Source: Salinimicrobium sediminilitoris (GTDB taxonomy: Bacteria; Bacteroidota; Bacteroidia; Flavobacteriales; Flavobacteriaceae). Taken from it: a stretch of 64,000 nt of DNA. The position numbers were made by a program, and so were the translations under genes. Shown here piece after piece: positions 54,401 to 63,524 of this stretch. Every line of letters begins with the position of its first letter. Position 1 is the stretch's first letter. The stretch spans positions 670,088 through 734,087 of the forward strand of contig NZ_JAIVCC010000005.1 of the NCBI RefSeq assembly GCF_020866905.1, given 5' to 3'. The notes under the pieces are model-generated. The model saw only the letters and a program-made list of their open reading frames with translations, was not told where the DNA came from and did no database searches.

Positions 54401-57400
54401 CTGCAGCTGCCGGTGGCAATAACCTGCCAAACCCTGCAGAGAATTTTGGGGGTATATCCCGGGCGATTAACTCGACCAACTTTGAGCAGAGTAACGTGGA
54501 ATACATAGAGTTTTGGATGATGGATCCTTTCCTGTATTCAGAAAATGCGGGAAATCCCGGAGGGAAGCTGGTCTTTAACCTGGGAAACATTTCTGAAGAT
54601 GTTTTAAAAGACGGGCGGAAGCAATACGAAAACGGGCTTCCTGTAGATGGCGGTGTGCAGAATACGACCCTTACAGAATTTGGTAAAGTGCCTTCCAACC
54701 AGTCACTAATTTACGCTTTCAATACTGAAGGGCAGGAAAGACTAAACCAGGATACTGGATACGACGGACTTTCTGATGCAGAAGAAGCTTCTCAATTCCC
54801 TGCTTTTGGAAACCTTCCCGATCCTGCAGCCGATAATTATGATTATTTCCTGAATGCTTCAGGAGGAATTCTGGATCGCTATTTTGACTATAATGGTATT
54901 GAAGGTAATTCCCCACCAGATGTTACCAATACCAACCGCGGCAACACCACTTTACCTACAGTTGAAGATCTAAACCGTGATAATACCATGAACACGGTTG
55001 ATAGCTATTTCGAATATGAGGTTCCTGTTTTTCCGAATATGAGCATAGACAATAGCCGCTATGTCACAGATGTCAAAGAATTTTCAATTGATTTGCCTAA
55101 CGGGCAGGAGTTACCTGTGAGATGGTTGCAGTTTAAGGTGCCAATTTATGAGCCAACCGCTGCTCGCGGAGGAATTGGAGATTTCAGGTCTATAAGATTT
55201 ATGAGGATGTATCTTACCGGCTTTGAAGATCCCACGGTACTCAGGTTTGGAACTATGGACCTGGTGCGGGGGGATTACCGTAGATATACCCAAAGTTTGG
55301 ATCCCGATAAATCTGATCCTACCAATGAAAGCACCACTTTTACTGTCGCTTCAGTAAGTATTGAGGAGAATGAAAACCGCCAGCCTATCCCTTATGTCTT
55401 GCCACCCGGTGTGGATCGTGAGGAATTGATGAATAATAATACCAGGGTGAGACAGAACGAGCAGTCGCTTGCCGTGACAGTTTGTGATCTCGAGCCGCAG
55501 GATTCCCGCGGAGTATATAAGAACTTCCAGTTGGATATGAGGCAGTACAAGAATCTTGAGCTGTTCATTCATGCCGAACCTTTGGTAAACAGGCTAAAAT
55601 GGCAGGATGGTGAGTTGGTGGCCTTTGTGCGGATTGGTACAGATTTTACCGATAACTTCTACCAGATAGAGATCCCGCTAAAACCAACCGAATTTGGTGC
55701 AGCGTCTGCTTCGGAAATTTGGCCCGTGGAAAACCGCATGAACCTGGCATTGGAATTACTGCAGGAGGTGAAAGCAAAAGTGATTGGAAATCCCGATTTG
55801 GTGTCTACGGAACTCAATTTCTTTAATGAAACAGGAGAGCAGGTTGCAGCGGAAGCACCTTACGAGGTGGGCCAGTTAAGAATAGGGATCAAAGGAAATC
55901 CCAGCTTTGGGAATGTAAGGATGCTCATGTTAGGTGTCAAAAATGGCCTTTCTGAAGCCACTTCCAGAAACCTTTGCGGGGAGGTATGGTTCAATGAACT
56001 TCGTTTGTCTGAACTGGATAATGAAGGAGGCTGGGCAGCGATCGTGAATATGGACGCCAACGTGGCCGATTTTGCGAATCTTTCGGCTACCGGAAGAAGG
56101 AGTACTGTTGGTTTTGGTTCTTTGGAACAGGGACCAAACCAAAGAAGCAGAGAAGACTTTTTACAATATGATGTGGTGAGTAATCTCAATATGGGGCAGC
56201 TTTTACCACCCTCCTGGGGCGTGAAAATCCCTGTGAGCTACAGCTATGGCGAAGAATTAATTACTCCAAAATATGATCCCGAATATCTTGATCTGGAACT
56301 GGAAACTGTGCTGGATAATGCCGCAACAGACGAAATTAGGGATGACCTTAGGGAAAGGGCCGAGGACTTTACCCGGCGTCAGAGTATAAATGTAATAGGA
56401 CTTCGTAAGGAAAGATTGGGAGAGGACAAACCTATGCCTTACGATATTGAAAACCTTAGCGTTTCCGGAAGTTATAATCAGGTGGATCACCGGGATTTTG
56501 AAATAGAAGATGCCTTTGATCAAAATGTGCGGGTAGGAGCTACTTATGACTATACTTTTGCACCTGTGAATATTGAGCCTTTGAGAAATGTAAAGGCCTT
56601 GGACAGCAGTGCGTATTATGCCCTTTTAAGGGATTTTAATTTCAACGTGTTTCCATCAAACGTAACTGCAACCTCTACTATATTCAGACAATATAATGAG
56701 CAGAAATTTAGGGAGATCAATTTGCCTCCCGGTTTTATTAATGGGATTCCAACGCTTTACCAGAGAAACTTTTTGTTTGACTGGCAGTATACTATTAATT
56801 ATAACTTCACTAAAAGCCTGCGGCTGAATTTTGATTCCTCAACCAACAGAATTGTTCGCAACTACCTTGATGAAGATAACAACCCCGATACTACTACAGA
56901 TATTTGGGACGGCTTTTTCAATGTAGGTATTCCAAATCAACATTACCAGTCCTTACAACTCAATTACGATTTGCCCCTGGCAAAGGTTCCTGTACTTGAA
57001 TTTGTGAAGGCGACCTATTCGTACACAGGAAATTTTCAATGGGAGCGGGGCTCAGAAATTTATCAAACTCTGGAAGACGTGCCCGATCTTGGAAATAGTG
57101 TTCAAAATTCCAATGTACACCAGGTAAGCGCAAATATGGAAATGCAGACCTTGTATGATTACTTTGGTCTAAAGAAAAGGACACGACCGGGAGGAGCCCA
57201 AACAATAGAAGAGCGCAGCAGAGCAGTGCCTACTTTAGACGGGGATCAACCAAAAGCTCCAGCCCCGGCAGATATTGCCCGGCTAAGTGCAGGGGATAGA
57301 ACCTACAACACTTTTGTGGGGCTTCTAACTTCCATTCGAAGGATACAGGTAAATTACCAGGAGAACAACGGGACCTTCCTTCCCGGTTATACCAATGACA

Positions 57401-58641
57401 TAGGATTTATGGGTACCTGGAATCCAACCTTCGGCTTTACACTGGGAAGTCAGGAAGAGGTGAGATATATGGCAGCCCGTAAAGGCTGGCTTACTTTATA
57501 TCAGCAATTTAATCAGCAGTACACGCAGGTCGAAAATGAACAACTGGGGATCAATGCTGATATTTCCCTGTTGCCAGATTTAACCGTTCAGCTTACCGCA
57601 GGCAGGTTATATTCAGAAACATTTCAGGAAAATTACAGGGTAATAGGAGGTCAATATGTGCCGCTTACCCCATTAACTTTTGGGAACTTCAACATTTCTA
57701 CCATTCTTCTTAAAACTGCTTTCAATCAAAGTACGGCTGAATCTTCGGCGACTTTTCAGGATTTCAGGGAGAACAGGCTGGCAGTGGCAAGAAGACTGGC
57801 TATAGAAAATGGCCTTGATCCAAATGAGACAGATGAATTTGGCTATCCTGTAGGCTACGGAAAAAATAATCAGGATGTATTGCTACCGGCATTTTTAGCT
57901 GCTTATTCGGGTTCAGATCCCGATGATGTGGCGCTGGGAGCATTCAGGGATTTCCCTCTTCCCAACTGGAACCTGAAATATACCGGCTTTATGCGCCTGC
58001 CGTGGTTCAAAAAGAATTTCAAAAGATTTTCTGTTAATCATGGTTATACTGCAGGATATACTCTTAACCAATTCCAGACCAATTTAGATTATGATCCTGC
58101 CAATCCCCGCGATGTAGACCAGGCAGGGAACTACAAGAGTGAGTTGCTTTTTTCCAATGTTAATCTTACTGAACAGTTTAGCCCTCTTGTTCGGGTGGAT
58201 ATGGAAATGGCAAATTCTATCAAAATTTTAGCCGATATTCAAAAAGACAGGGCGTTGTCATTAAGTTTTGACAATAACCTTCTTACCGAAATAAACGGGA
58301 ACCAATATACTCTCGGTTTAGGATACCGTATCAAAGATCTAAAGATCGACACCAAGATTGGGGGGCGTCAAAGAATTCTTAGCAGTGACCTCAATTTTAA
58401 GGCAGATGTTTCATACCGTCACAACGAAACCGTTATTCGATATCTGGACATAGACAATAGTCAGGTTACTGCGGGACAGGATATCTGGGCCATCAATTTT
58501 ACGGCAGATTATGCCCTTTCAAAGAACCTTACCGCGCTGGTTTACTACGATCACAGTTTCTCGGAATACGCAATTTCAACAGCTTTTCCCCAGACTACAA
58601 TCAGGTCTGGAGTGACTTTGAGATATAACTTCGGAAATTAG
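51496..58641 (+). CDS. sprA: gliding motility / type IX secretion translocon SprA
   Basis: A 2381-residue outer-membrane protein that forms the giant beta-barrel translocon of the type IX secretion system and is required for gliding in flavobacteria. Signal peptide (LLCVLVLSSPTLAQ), then repeated barrel/strand segments such as PGFYVNSDFFQNIFGGGDIEFIPQGSVALDLG and FDFDQRIQLSLLGNVGERLKVTANYDT, typical of SprA; the protein ends with a strand in Phe-Gly-Asn (LRYNFGN). The start is a TTG at 51496, six bases after the ruvA stop; no ATG is available before the signal peptide. Confidence 0.95.
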   Translation: MEQNYNFRFWLSNSFALLCVLVLSSPTLAQDTIVEQDTVKTGHSLGKLRLSNPNSIVAAYTYDPVLDRYVYRETLGKLNITAPLILTPEEYQELVIQEEMKNYFQEKSDALSGRKEGTEEDQRDLLPGFYVNSDFFQNIFGGGDIEFIPQGSVALDLGILYSKRDNPAFSPRNRSTFTFDFDQRIQLSLLGNVGERLKVTANYDTESTFDFQNQLKLEYTPTEDDIIQKIEVGNINMPLNSALIQGAQSLFGVKTQLQFGKTTITGVFSEQKSERRTVNVEGGATVQEFDKFAIEYDENRHFFLAHYFRDHYDEALENYPFINSNIQITRVQVWVTNRTNNVQNLTDTRNIVAIQDLGESPVPGNIGLVNPPAGFFNQPEGAFADNRNNDLNPFGITGPFESVLTPAIRDVARVESGFGGLQVSEGRDYVKLENARQLKPSEYRLNSSLGYISLNQRLASDEILAVAFQYTVGGEVYQVGEFASDGIDASGGTGEESSISQNLVVKMLKSSVTNVDEPVWDLMMKNIYNLGAFNLERDDFRMNIVYTDPQPLNYITGVEGVPLPEDVEQTTLLRVFNLDNLNVSGDPIVGGDGFFDFVPGITINPETGNIIFTSVEPFGNYLFNKLDPNPNAGSEIYELPETWNANQQKYVFRALYNTTKTQAEQEQAEKNKFQLRGRYKSSNVEGIPIGAFNVPQGSVTVTAGGRVLQEGVDYVVNYQFGRVQILDEALLASNIPIQVSTENNALFGQQTKRFTGINVEHLFNENFLVGATYLNLNERPLTQKSNYSYEPINNTILGLNLNYSTELPFLTRWVNKLPNIDTDVFSNLSLRGEVAYLLPGAPKGSEFEGRATTYVDDFEAAQTSIAIDNPLGWELSSVPLGFGGELANGNLATNYKRAKLAWYSIDPIFYGSSRPSGVTDSDLSSYATRRVFLNEIFPNVDVVQGQSQVLYTLDLAYYPGIRGAYNFNPAAAGGNNLPNPAENFGGISRAINSTNFEQSNVEYIEFWMMDPFLYSENAGNPGGKLVFNLGNISEDVLKDGRKQYENGLPVDGGVQNTTLTEFGKVPSNQSLIYAFNTEGQERLNQDTGYDGLSDAEEASQFPAFGNLPDPAADNYDYFLNASGGILDRYFDYNGIEGNSPPDVTNTNRGNTTLPTVEDLNRDNTMNTVDSYFEYEVPVFPNMSIDNSRYVTDVKEFSIDLPNGQELPVRWLQFKVPIYEPTAARGGIGDFRSIRFMRMYLTGFEDPTVLRFGTMDLVRGDYRRYTQSLDPDKSDPTNESTTFTVASVSIEENENRQPIPYVLPPGVDREELMNNNTRVRQNEQSLAVTVCDLEPQDSRGVYKNFQLDMRQYKNLELFIHAEPLVNRLKWQDGELVAFVRIGTDFTDNFYQIEIPLKPTEFGAASASEIWPVENRMNLALELLQEVKAKVIGNPDLVSTELNFFNETGEQVAAEAPYEVGQLRIGIKGNPSFGNVRMLMLGVKNGLSEATSRNLCGEVWFNELRLSELDNEGGWAAIVNMDANVADFANLSATGRRSTVGFGSLEQGPNQRSREDFLQYDVVSNLNMGQLLPPSWGVKIPVSYSYGEELITPKYDPEYLDLELETVLDNAATDEIRDDLRERAEDFTRRQSINVIGLRKERLGEDKPMPYDIENLSVSGSYNQVDHRDFEIEDAFDQNVRVGATYDYTFAPVNIEPLRNVKALDSSAYYALLRDFNFNVFPSNVTATSTIFRQYNEQKFREINLPPGFINGIPTLYQRNFLFDWQYTINYNFTKSLRLNFDSSTNRIVRNYLDEDNNPDTTTDIWDGFFNVGIPNQHYQSLQLNYDLPLAKVPVLEFVKATYSYTGNFQWERGSEIYQTLEDVPDLGNSVQNSNVHQVSANMEMQTLYDYFGLKKRTRPGGAQTIEERSRAVPTLDGDQPKAPAPADIARLSAGDRTYNTFVGLLTSIRRIQVNYQENNGTFLPGYTNDIGFMGTWNPTFGFTLGSQEEVRYMAARKGWLTLYQQFNQQYTQVENEQLGINADISLLPDLTVQLTAGRLYSETFQENYRVIGGQYVPLTPLTFGNFNISTILLKTAFNQSTAESSATFQDFRENRLAVARRLAIENGLDPNETDEFGYPVGYGKNNQDVLLPAFLAAYSGSDPDDVALGAFRDFPLPNWNLKYTGFMRLPWFKKNFKRFSVNHGYTAGYTLNQFQTNLDYDPANPRDVDQAGNYKSELLFSNVNLTEQFSPLVRVDMEMANSIKILADIQKDRALSLSFDNNLLTEINGNQYTLGLGYRIKDLKIDTKIGGRQRILSSDLNFKADVSYRHNETVIRYLDIDNSQVTAGQDIWAINFTADYALSKNLTALVYYDHSFSEYAISTAFPQTTIRSGVTLRYNFGN

Positions 58642-58651
58642 CGCAGGGGGC

Positions 58652-58681
58652 TTGACTAAAAGGATTAAAAAATTAACTTTG
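58652..58681 (+). promoter_or_regulatory. promoter of gcvH
   Basis: TTG (58652-58654), 19-bp spacer, TAACTTTG (58674-58681); the full Bacteroidota form, 19 bases before the ATG. Confidence 0.7.
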
Positions 58682-58700
58682 TTATATTAAAAAACTAACC

Positions 58701-59081
58701 ATGAAGATTCCAAAAGACTTAAAGTACACCAATGATCACGAATGGGTGAGAATTGAAGGGGATGTTGCCACTGTAGGTATTACCGATTTTGCTCAGGGTG
58801 AGCTGGGAGATATCGTTTATGTAGAAGTTGAAACTGTAGATGAAACTCTGGATAGAGAAGAAGTGTTTGGTACTGTTGAAGCAGTAAAAACAGTTTCAGA
58901 TCTGTTTGCACCGCTTTCGGGTGAGATCATTGAATTCAATGAGAGCCTGGAGGACGAGCCGGAGAAAGTTAATTCAGATCCTTATGGAGAGGGTTGGATG
59001 GTAAAGATTCGTTTTACCGATGCTTCGCAGATCGATGATCTTTTAAGTGCCGAAGAATACACTGAAGTTGTTGAAGGTTAA
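58701..59081 (+). CDS. gcvH: glycine cleavage system H protein
   Basis: A 126-residue lipoyl carrier that shuttles the aminomethyl group between P and T proteins. Motif [18 protein letters not shown] contains the lipoylated Lys. Full length, ATG 58701. Its 3' end overlaps the start of the VanZ-like gene. Confidence 0.96.
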   Translation: MKIPKDLKYTNDHEWVRIEGDVATVGITDFAQGELGDIVYVEVETVDETLDREEVFGTVEAVKTVSDLFAPLSGEIIEFNESLEDEPEKVNSDPYGEGWMVKIRFTDASQIDDLLSAEEYTEVVEG

Positions 59082-59484
59082 ACTTCTTTTTCTTCTAACT
59101 GCAGTATCTTATACGATTCTAATACTATACCTGTCTCTCATTAATCTTGCAGATACCCCGGTTAAAGAACTTGGGGTGAGTGATAAGGTTATGCACGGCG
59201 GGGCCTATTTTGGTCTTGGACTGCTGTGGATGTTGTTTGTGCTCTTTTCTTTTAAGGAAAACAAGCTTTTTAAGAAAATTCTTATTATTTCTGTAAGTTC
59301 AATAGCCTTTGGCATTTTTATTGAGGTTCTGCAGGATACATTGACGAGTTATCGACAATTGGATCTATATGATATTTTTGCTAACACTCTGGGTGTTGTT
59401 CTTGCAGGAATTGTTGTGTGGACCTTAAGGAAATATCTAATCAGGTTAAAAGCCAAGATTAATTTAGATTTAATGAAAAATTAA
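59047..59484 (+). CDS. VanZ-like membrane protein
   Basis: A 145-residue (if started at GTG 59047) membrane protein with four spans. Typical VanZ-family pattern: [62 protein letters not shown] codons at 59068/59071 would shorten the overlap with gcvH and are equally possible. The role of VanZ-like proteins outside glycopeptide resistance is unknown. Confidence 0.85.
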   Translation: MPKNTLKLLKVKLLFLLTAVSYTILILYLSLINLADTPVKELGVSDKVMHGGAYFGLGLLWMLFVLFSFKENKLFKKILIISVSSIAFGIFIEVLQDTLTSYRQLDLYDIFANTLGVVLAGIVVWTLRKYLIRLKAKINLDLMKN

Positions 59485-59517
59485 TTATTTTAGCCAACCT
59501 ATAATTAAAACGGAATT

Positions 59518-60243
59518 ATGAAACCCAAAAAAAATCCAAAAGCTGATTTATCCAGGAGAAGCGTTTTGTTCTTCCAGATTGGAATGATCGTGATGCTTTT
59601 CATTACCTGGAGGGCGATTGAGTGGAAAACCTATGATAAGGAAGCGATTGATACCGGGATGGTTGATATGGATGCCTTTGAAGAGGAAGATGTGCCAATC
59701 ACCGAATTGAATACACCACCGCCACCACCACCGCCACCACCGCCACCAGCACCCGAGGTTATCGAGATCGTAGAAGATGAAGAAGAAGTTGAAGAGACGG
59801 TGATCGAATCTACCGAAACTAACCAGGAAGAGATCGTGGAAGTTGAAGAGGTAGAGGTTGTTGAGGAAGAAGAAGAAATTGGGGACGTTCCGTTTGCTGT
59901 TATTGAAGATGTACCTGTTTTTCCCGGATGTGAAAACGAGAAAAACAACCAGGCCCGTAAGGACTGTATGAGTGAAAAGATCAATGACTTCGTGAACCGA
60001 AGATTTGATACAGGTTTAGGTAGTGATCTTGGACTTTCTGGAATCAACAGGATCTATGTGCAGTTTAGGATCGAGAAGAATGGTAATATAACCGTTCTTG
60101 GAGCGAGGGCTCCACATCCACGTCTACAGCAGGAAGCAGAAAGAGTAGTGAACATGCTACCTAAGATGCAGCCAGGGAAACAACGTGGTCAACCGGTTGG
60201 GGTGCTTTATTCCCTTCCTATTACTTTTAGAGTACAGGACTAA
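59518..60243 (+). CDS. TonB-type energy transducer, paralogue 1
   Basis: A 241-residue protein: short cytoplasmic N terminus (KADLSRRSVLFFQIG), one membrane span (about 18-36), a periplasmic linker with eleven prolines in a row followed by a long acidic Glu/Val tract (residues 64-125), and a TonB-C-like domain from VPVFPGC to LYSLPITFRVQD. It contains a Cys pair eleven residues apart. Transfers proton-motive energy to TonB-dependent receptors with ExbBD partners, none encoded here. The proline run is coded by CCA/CCG repeats that could vary in length. Confidence 0.88.
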   Translation: MKPKKNPKADLSRRSVLFFQIGMIVMLFITWRAIEWKTYDKEAIDTGMVDMDAFEEEDVPITELNTPPPPPPPPPPPAPEVIEIVEDEEEVEETVIESTETNQEEIVEVEEVEVVEEEEEIGDVPFAVIEDVPVFPGCENEKNNQARKDCMSEKINDFVNRRFDTGLGSDLGLSGINRIYVQFRIEKNGNITVLGARAPHPRLQQEAERVVNMLPKMQPGKQRGQPVGVLYSLPITFRVQD

Positions 60244-60266
60244 CTTAGTCGTTTAATATATTTTTG

Positions 60267-60296
60267 AAAATCCCGCACTTGTTGCGGGATTTTTTA
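60267..60296 (+). terminator. terminator after TonB paralogue 1
   Basis: AATCCCGCA / TGCGGGATT stem with a 5-base loop and TTTTT. Confidence 0.8.
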
Positions 60297-60456
60297 TTTC
60301 CGATCATTTGGTGTAGGAAGATTTAATTTCTGTAGGATATTTTAATGAAGTTTCTGCTATTTGGCTTAATTATTGAAGTTGTGCTAATTGATTAACTAAA
60401 AAGATGTTTTTAGTTTCTCCTTTTGGCCTCAGGAATCATTAATCTTTATATATATT

Positions 60457-61173
60457 ATGGAAAATAAGAAAAACACTAAAGTAGATCTCGCAAAAAGGAG
60501 CATTTTATTTTTTCAGCTGGGCCTTATTCTTGCTCTTTTATTGGTCTTTCAGTTAATCGAATTCAGAGTCGAAGCGGAGCCGGTTTCTAAGGAGGAGCTT
60601 GTAATGGCAGATCCTTTTGAAGATGAGATGGTGCCCGTGACCAAAGTCGAGGAGGCAAAACCGCCGGAACCACCAAAAGAAATTGCGGAAGTAGTTGATG
60701 TAATTGATGATGATGTTGATAAAAAAGAAGATATAATCGCCTCAACAGAGAGTGAGGAAAAGATCCTGGAGGTAGCCGAAGTAGATTTCATTGAAAAAGA
60801 AGAGCCTGTTGAGGAGTACAATATTAACTCGGTAGAAGAAGTTCCTGTTTTTCCCGGCTGTGAAGGTCTGGAAGATAACACCTCCCGTAAACAGTGTTTT
60901 AGTGAAAAGGTGAATAGATTGGTTGGCCGCACTTTTGATACCAGCCTTGGAAGTGAGCTGGGGCTATCTGGTCTTCATCGTATTTATGTGAGCTTTAAAG
61001 TACAAAAAGATGGAAGTGTGAAGGTCATTGGTGTTCGTGCTCCTCACCCCAAGCTTGAGGAAGAAGCCAGGAGAGTTATACTACAATTTCCCGAATTAAT
61101 TCCGGGTAAACAGGGAGGAATACCGGTAGGGGTAACATATTCACTGCCTATCACTTTTAGAATACAGGAATAA
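60457..61173 (+). CDS. TonB-type energy transducer, paralogue 2
   Basis: A 238-residue protein clearly paralogous to its left neighbour: KVDLAKRSILFFQLGLI at the N terminus, acidic linker, then VPVFPGCEGLEDN ... GLSGLHRIYVSFKV ... VTYSLPITFRIQE. The proline run is reduced to PPEPPKE. The Cys pair and the whole C-terminal domain are retained. ATG 60457. It is followed by a terminator with the same stem as that of paralogue 1, so gene and terminator were duplicated together. Confidence 0.88.
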   Translation: MENKKNTKVDLAKRSILFFQLGLILALLLVFQLIEFRVEAEPVSKEELVMADPFEDEMVPVTKVEEAKPPEPPKEIAEVVDVIDDDVDKKEDIIASTESEEKILEVAEVDFIEKEEPVEEYNINSVEEVPVFPGCEGLEDNTSRKQCFSEKVNRLVGRTFDTSLGSELGLSGLHRIYVSFKVQKDGSVKVIGVRAPHPKLEEEARRVILQFPELIPGKQGGIPVGVTYSLPITFRIQE

Positions 61174-61194
61174 AATGTTTTGAAAATGCCATTT

Positions 61195-61224
61195 TTAATC
61201 CCGCACCTGGTTGCGGGATTTTTG
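61195..61224 (+). terminator. terminator after TonB paralogue 2
   Basis: AATCCCGCA / TGCGGGATT stem with a 6-base loop and TTTTT, same stem as the terminator at 60267. Confidence 0.8.
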
Positions 61225-61297
61225 ATTGTATGAAAATACTTCAAGTTTTTAAAATAATGTATCTTTCCGCAGTAATCTATTGAGCATTGTGCAGGCT

Positions 61298-63409
61298 ATG
61301 ACAAAAATTTACACGCTCTTCCTTATATTTCTTCCGTTACTTGCCTTTTCCCAGACCTTTAAAGGAGATCCTGAAAGATTTCCCCGTTTTTCTGAATGTG
61401 AAAATGTGGAGTTTGAACAGGAGGAAAGTTGTTTCAGAAAGATTTTAAAACAAAAGATAAGCAGGGAATTTCAATTGCCACAAATAATTTCTGAAGACGA
61501 TTATAGAGGAGAAGTAATAGTGCTTTTTGAGGTCACCCGTGATGGAGACTTTGAAATAATCTTTATCGATGCAGCTTATTCCGAATTAAAGGAGGAGATA
61601 AATCGCATTTTTAAGACCCTTCCGAAGATCTCTCCTGCTACCTACAACAGCAGGCCAATTAATATGCAGTTCCGTATGCCGGTTAAAATTCCTTTTGAAC
61701 AAGAGGAAGCTGTGTCACCCACATATAACGAGGAATTAGAAGTTGTAAAGGCCGAAGTAGCAGCTCCTGTTGTACGAAAAGAAGTGACAGAAGAGTATGA
61801 TGAAATCAAATCATTGGACATTGGTAATCCACGGTTTGAAAGTGAGATCAATATTCCTCTATCGCACGAACTTTACAGTAGGTTTGAAGATGAGGTGAAC
61901 AGGGTAGGGACTAATTTTCACACTTCCTCCAAGCCTTTTCTCTATTCGGAAGTACAGCCTTATTACAATTTTGAGGCTAAGCTTGCCGCGCTTCAAAAGC
62001 CTGTAGACTCTTGGGTCGGGAGAAAAATTTGGAATGAGCATCTTTTTAGATTTCAAGGTGAAGATTACTGGTTCACAGTAGATTTTGCTCTTGACCTGCA
62101 GGTGGGGAAAGACTTTGACAGTGAATTGGATGTTACCTACAATAATACAAGGGCTGCCATTTTTCAGGGTGGACTCGGTAAAAATTTTAGCTTTTATTCT
62201 GTAGTTTATGAGAACCAGGGAAGATTTGCAGATTATTTTAATCATTATGCCGAATCAATAAGACCTGGTTCTGAAGGTGCGGCTATTATTCCCGGGCGTG
62301 GAATTGCCAAGCCATTCATGGGGCAGGCCTATGACTATCCTGTCGCCGAGGGTTATCTTTCCTACAGCCCCGGCAAATTCTTTAATTTGCAGTTTGGCCA
62401 TGGCAAAAATTTTATTGGGGACGGTTATAGGTCACTATTGTTGAGTGATAATGCATCTCCATATCCTTTTTTTAAGCTCAACACCACTTTCTGGAAGATA
62501 AAATACACTAACACGTGGATGTCTTTGCGTGATGTACGGCCCGAAGTTACGGGAGAGGACTCCTACCGCACAAAATTTATGGCCAACCATTACCTGAGTT
62601 ACAATGTGACAAAGAGACTTAATATTGGCTTTTTTGAATCTGTAATGTGGGAGAATGACAACAACCGCGGCTTTGATCTCAATTACCTAAACCCGGTGAT
62701 CTTCTACCGTGCTATTGAATTTTCGACCGGGGGACAGGCTGGAAATGCCATTATCGGCCTTACCGGGAAGTATAAGTGGAATAACAGTTTCCTTACTTAT
62801 GGCCAGTGGCTTATTGATGAATTTTCTTCCAGTGATGTTTTTGGGGGAGAGGGAAGCTGGAAGAATAAACATGGATTTCAGTTAGGGACAAAATATTTTA
62901 ACGCTTTTAATGTAGAGAACCTTCACCTGCAGCTGGAATACAATCAGGTGCGGCCTTACACCTATTCTCACAACACTATTACGCTCAATTATGGTCATAC
63001 AAACCAATCCATGGCGCATTTATGGGGAGCTAATTTTAGGGAGCTTGTGGCTATTGCCCGATATAAAAGCGGAAGGTATTATGGTCATGTGAAGGCGATA
63101 TACGGGGAACGTGGTTTTGACTTTTCAGAAAATGGTGATTATTACGGCGGAAATATCTACCGCAGTGAGGAGGAACGCCCTCTGGAAACAGGCGTAAGGA
63201 TTGGTCAGGGAAATAATACAGATTCATTCTTTGCTCAAACTGAAATTGGCTACATTATAAATCCTGCCACAAATCTTAAATTTTTCGGCAGCTTTATTTA
63301 CCGCAATTTTGATCCTGAAATTAATACTGTAGAGCACTCTGATAATACCACATACTGGGTAAATATTGGGCTTCGGACAGATATTTTTAACTGGTACTTT
63401 GATATGTAA
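61298..63409 (+). CDS. RemB-like outer-membrane barrel protein with N-terminal TonB-C-like domain
   Basis: A 703-residue exported protein. Signal peptide to AFSQ (residue 19); a TonB-C-like module with the Cys pair C34/C45 (FPRFSECENVEFEQEESCF) to about residue 140; a linker; then a beta-barrel from about 190 to the end, with GDGYRSLLLSDNASPYPFFK, a segment typical of RemB gliding-motility proteins and related to Wzi-type capsule barrels. The C terminus ends in aromatic residues (FNWYFDM) as in outer-membrane barrels. ATG 61298 gives the proper signal peptide; the TTG at 61280 is too early. TATCTTTC at 61260-61267 is a weak -7 box. The RemB assignment is probable, not certain. Confidence 0.78.
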   Translation: MTKIYTLFLIFLPLLAFSQTFKGDPERFPRFSECENVEFEQEESCFRKILKQKISREFQLPQIISEDDYRGEVIVLFEVTRDGDFEIIFIDAAYSELKEEINRIFKTLPKISPATYNSRPINMQFRMPVKIPFEQEEAVSPTYNEELEVVKAEVAAPVVRKEVTEEYDEIKSLDIGNPRFESEINIPLSHELYSRFEDEVNRVGTNFHTSSKPFLYSEVQPYYNFEAKLAALQKPVDSWVGRKIWNEHLFRFQGEDYWFTVDFALDLQVGKDFDSELDVTYNNTRAAIFQGGLGKNFSFYSVVYENQGRFADYFNHYAESIRPGSEGAAIIPGRGIAKPFMGQAYDYPVAEGYLSYSPGKFFNLQFGHGKNFIGDGYRSLLLSDNASPYPFFKLNTTFWKIKYTNTWMSLRDVRPEVTGEDSYRTKFMANHYLSYNVTKRLNIGFFESVMWENDNNRGFDLNYLNPVIFYRAIEFSTGGQAGNAIIGLTGKYKWNNSFLTYGQWLIDEFSSSDVFGGEGSWKNKHGFQLGTKYFNAFNVENLHLQLEYNQVRPYTYSHNTITLNYGHTNQSMAHLWGANFRELVAIARYKSGRYYGHVKAIYGERGFDFSENGDYYGGNIYRSEEERPLETGVRIGQGNNTDSFFAQTEIGYIINPATNLKFFGSFIYRNFDPEINTVEHSDNTTYWVNIGLRTDIFNWYFDM

Positions 63410-63477
63410 GTTCTATAATGGATTGAGAATCAATAGCTATATTTTTTTGGGATTATTAATTTAACGTCTTCGTGGAC

Positions 63478-63507
63478 TTGGTAGAAAACAATTAAGAAGT
63501 ATCTTTG
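63478..63507 (+). promoter_or_regulatory. promoter of the heme O synthase gene
   Basis: TTG (63478-63480), 19-bp spacer, TATCTTTG (63500-63507). The predicted start is only about 12 bases before the first possible start codon. Confidence 0.65.
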
Positions 63508-63524
63508 CGCCAAAATTCCCTTTT

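Noticed and set aside
59714-59746. CCA/CCG repeat as a phase-variation switch
   Set aside because: The units are three bases, so changes alter linker length but never the frame. It codes for the normal proline linker of TonB proteins.
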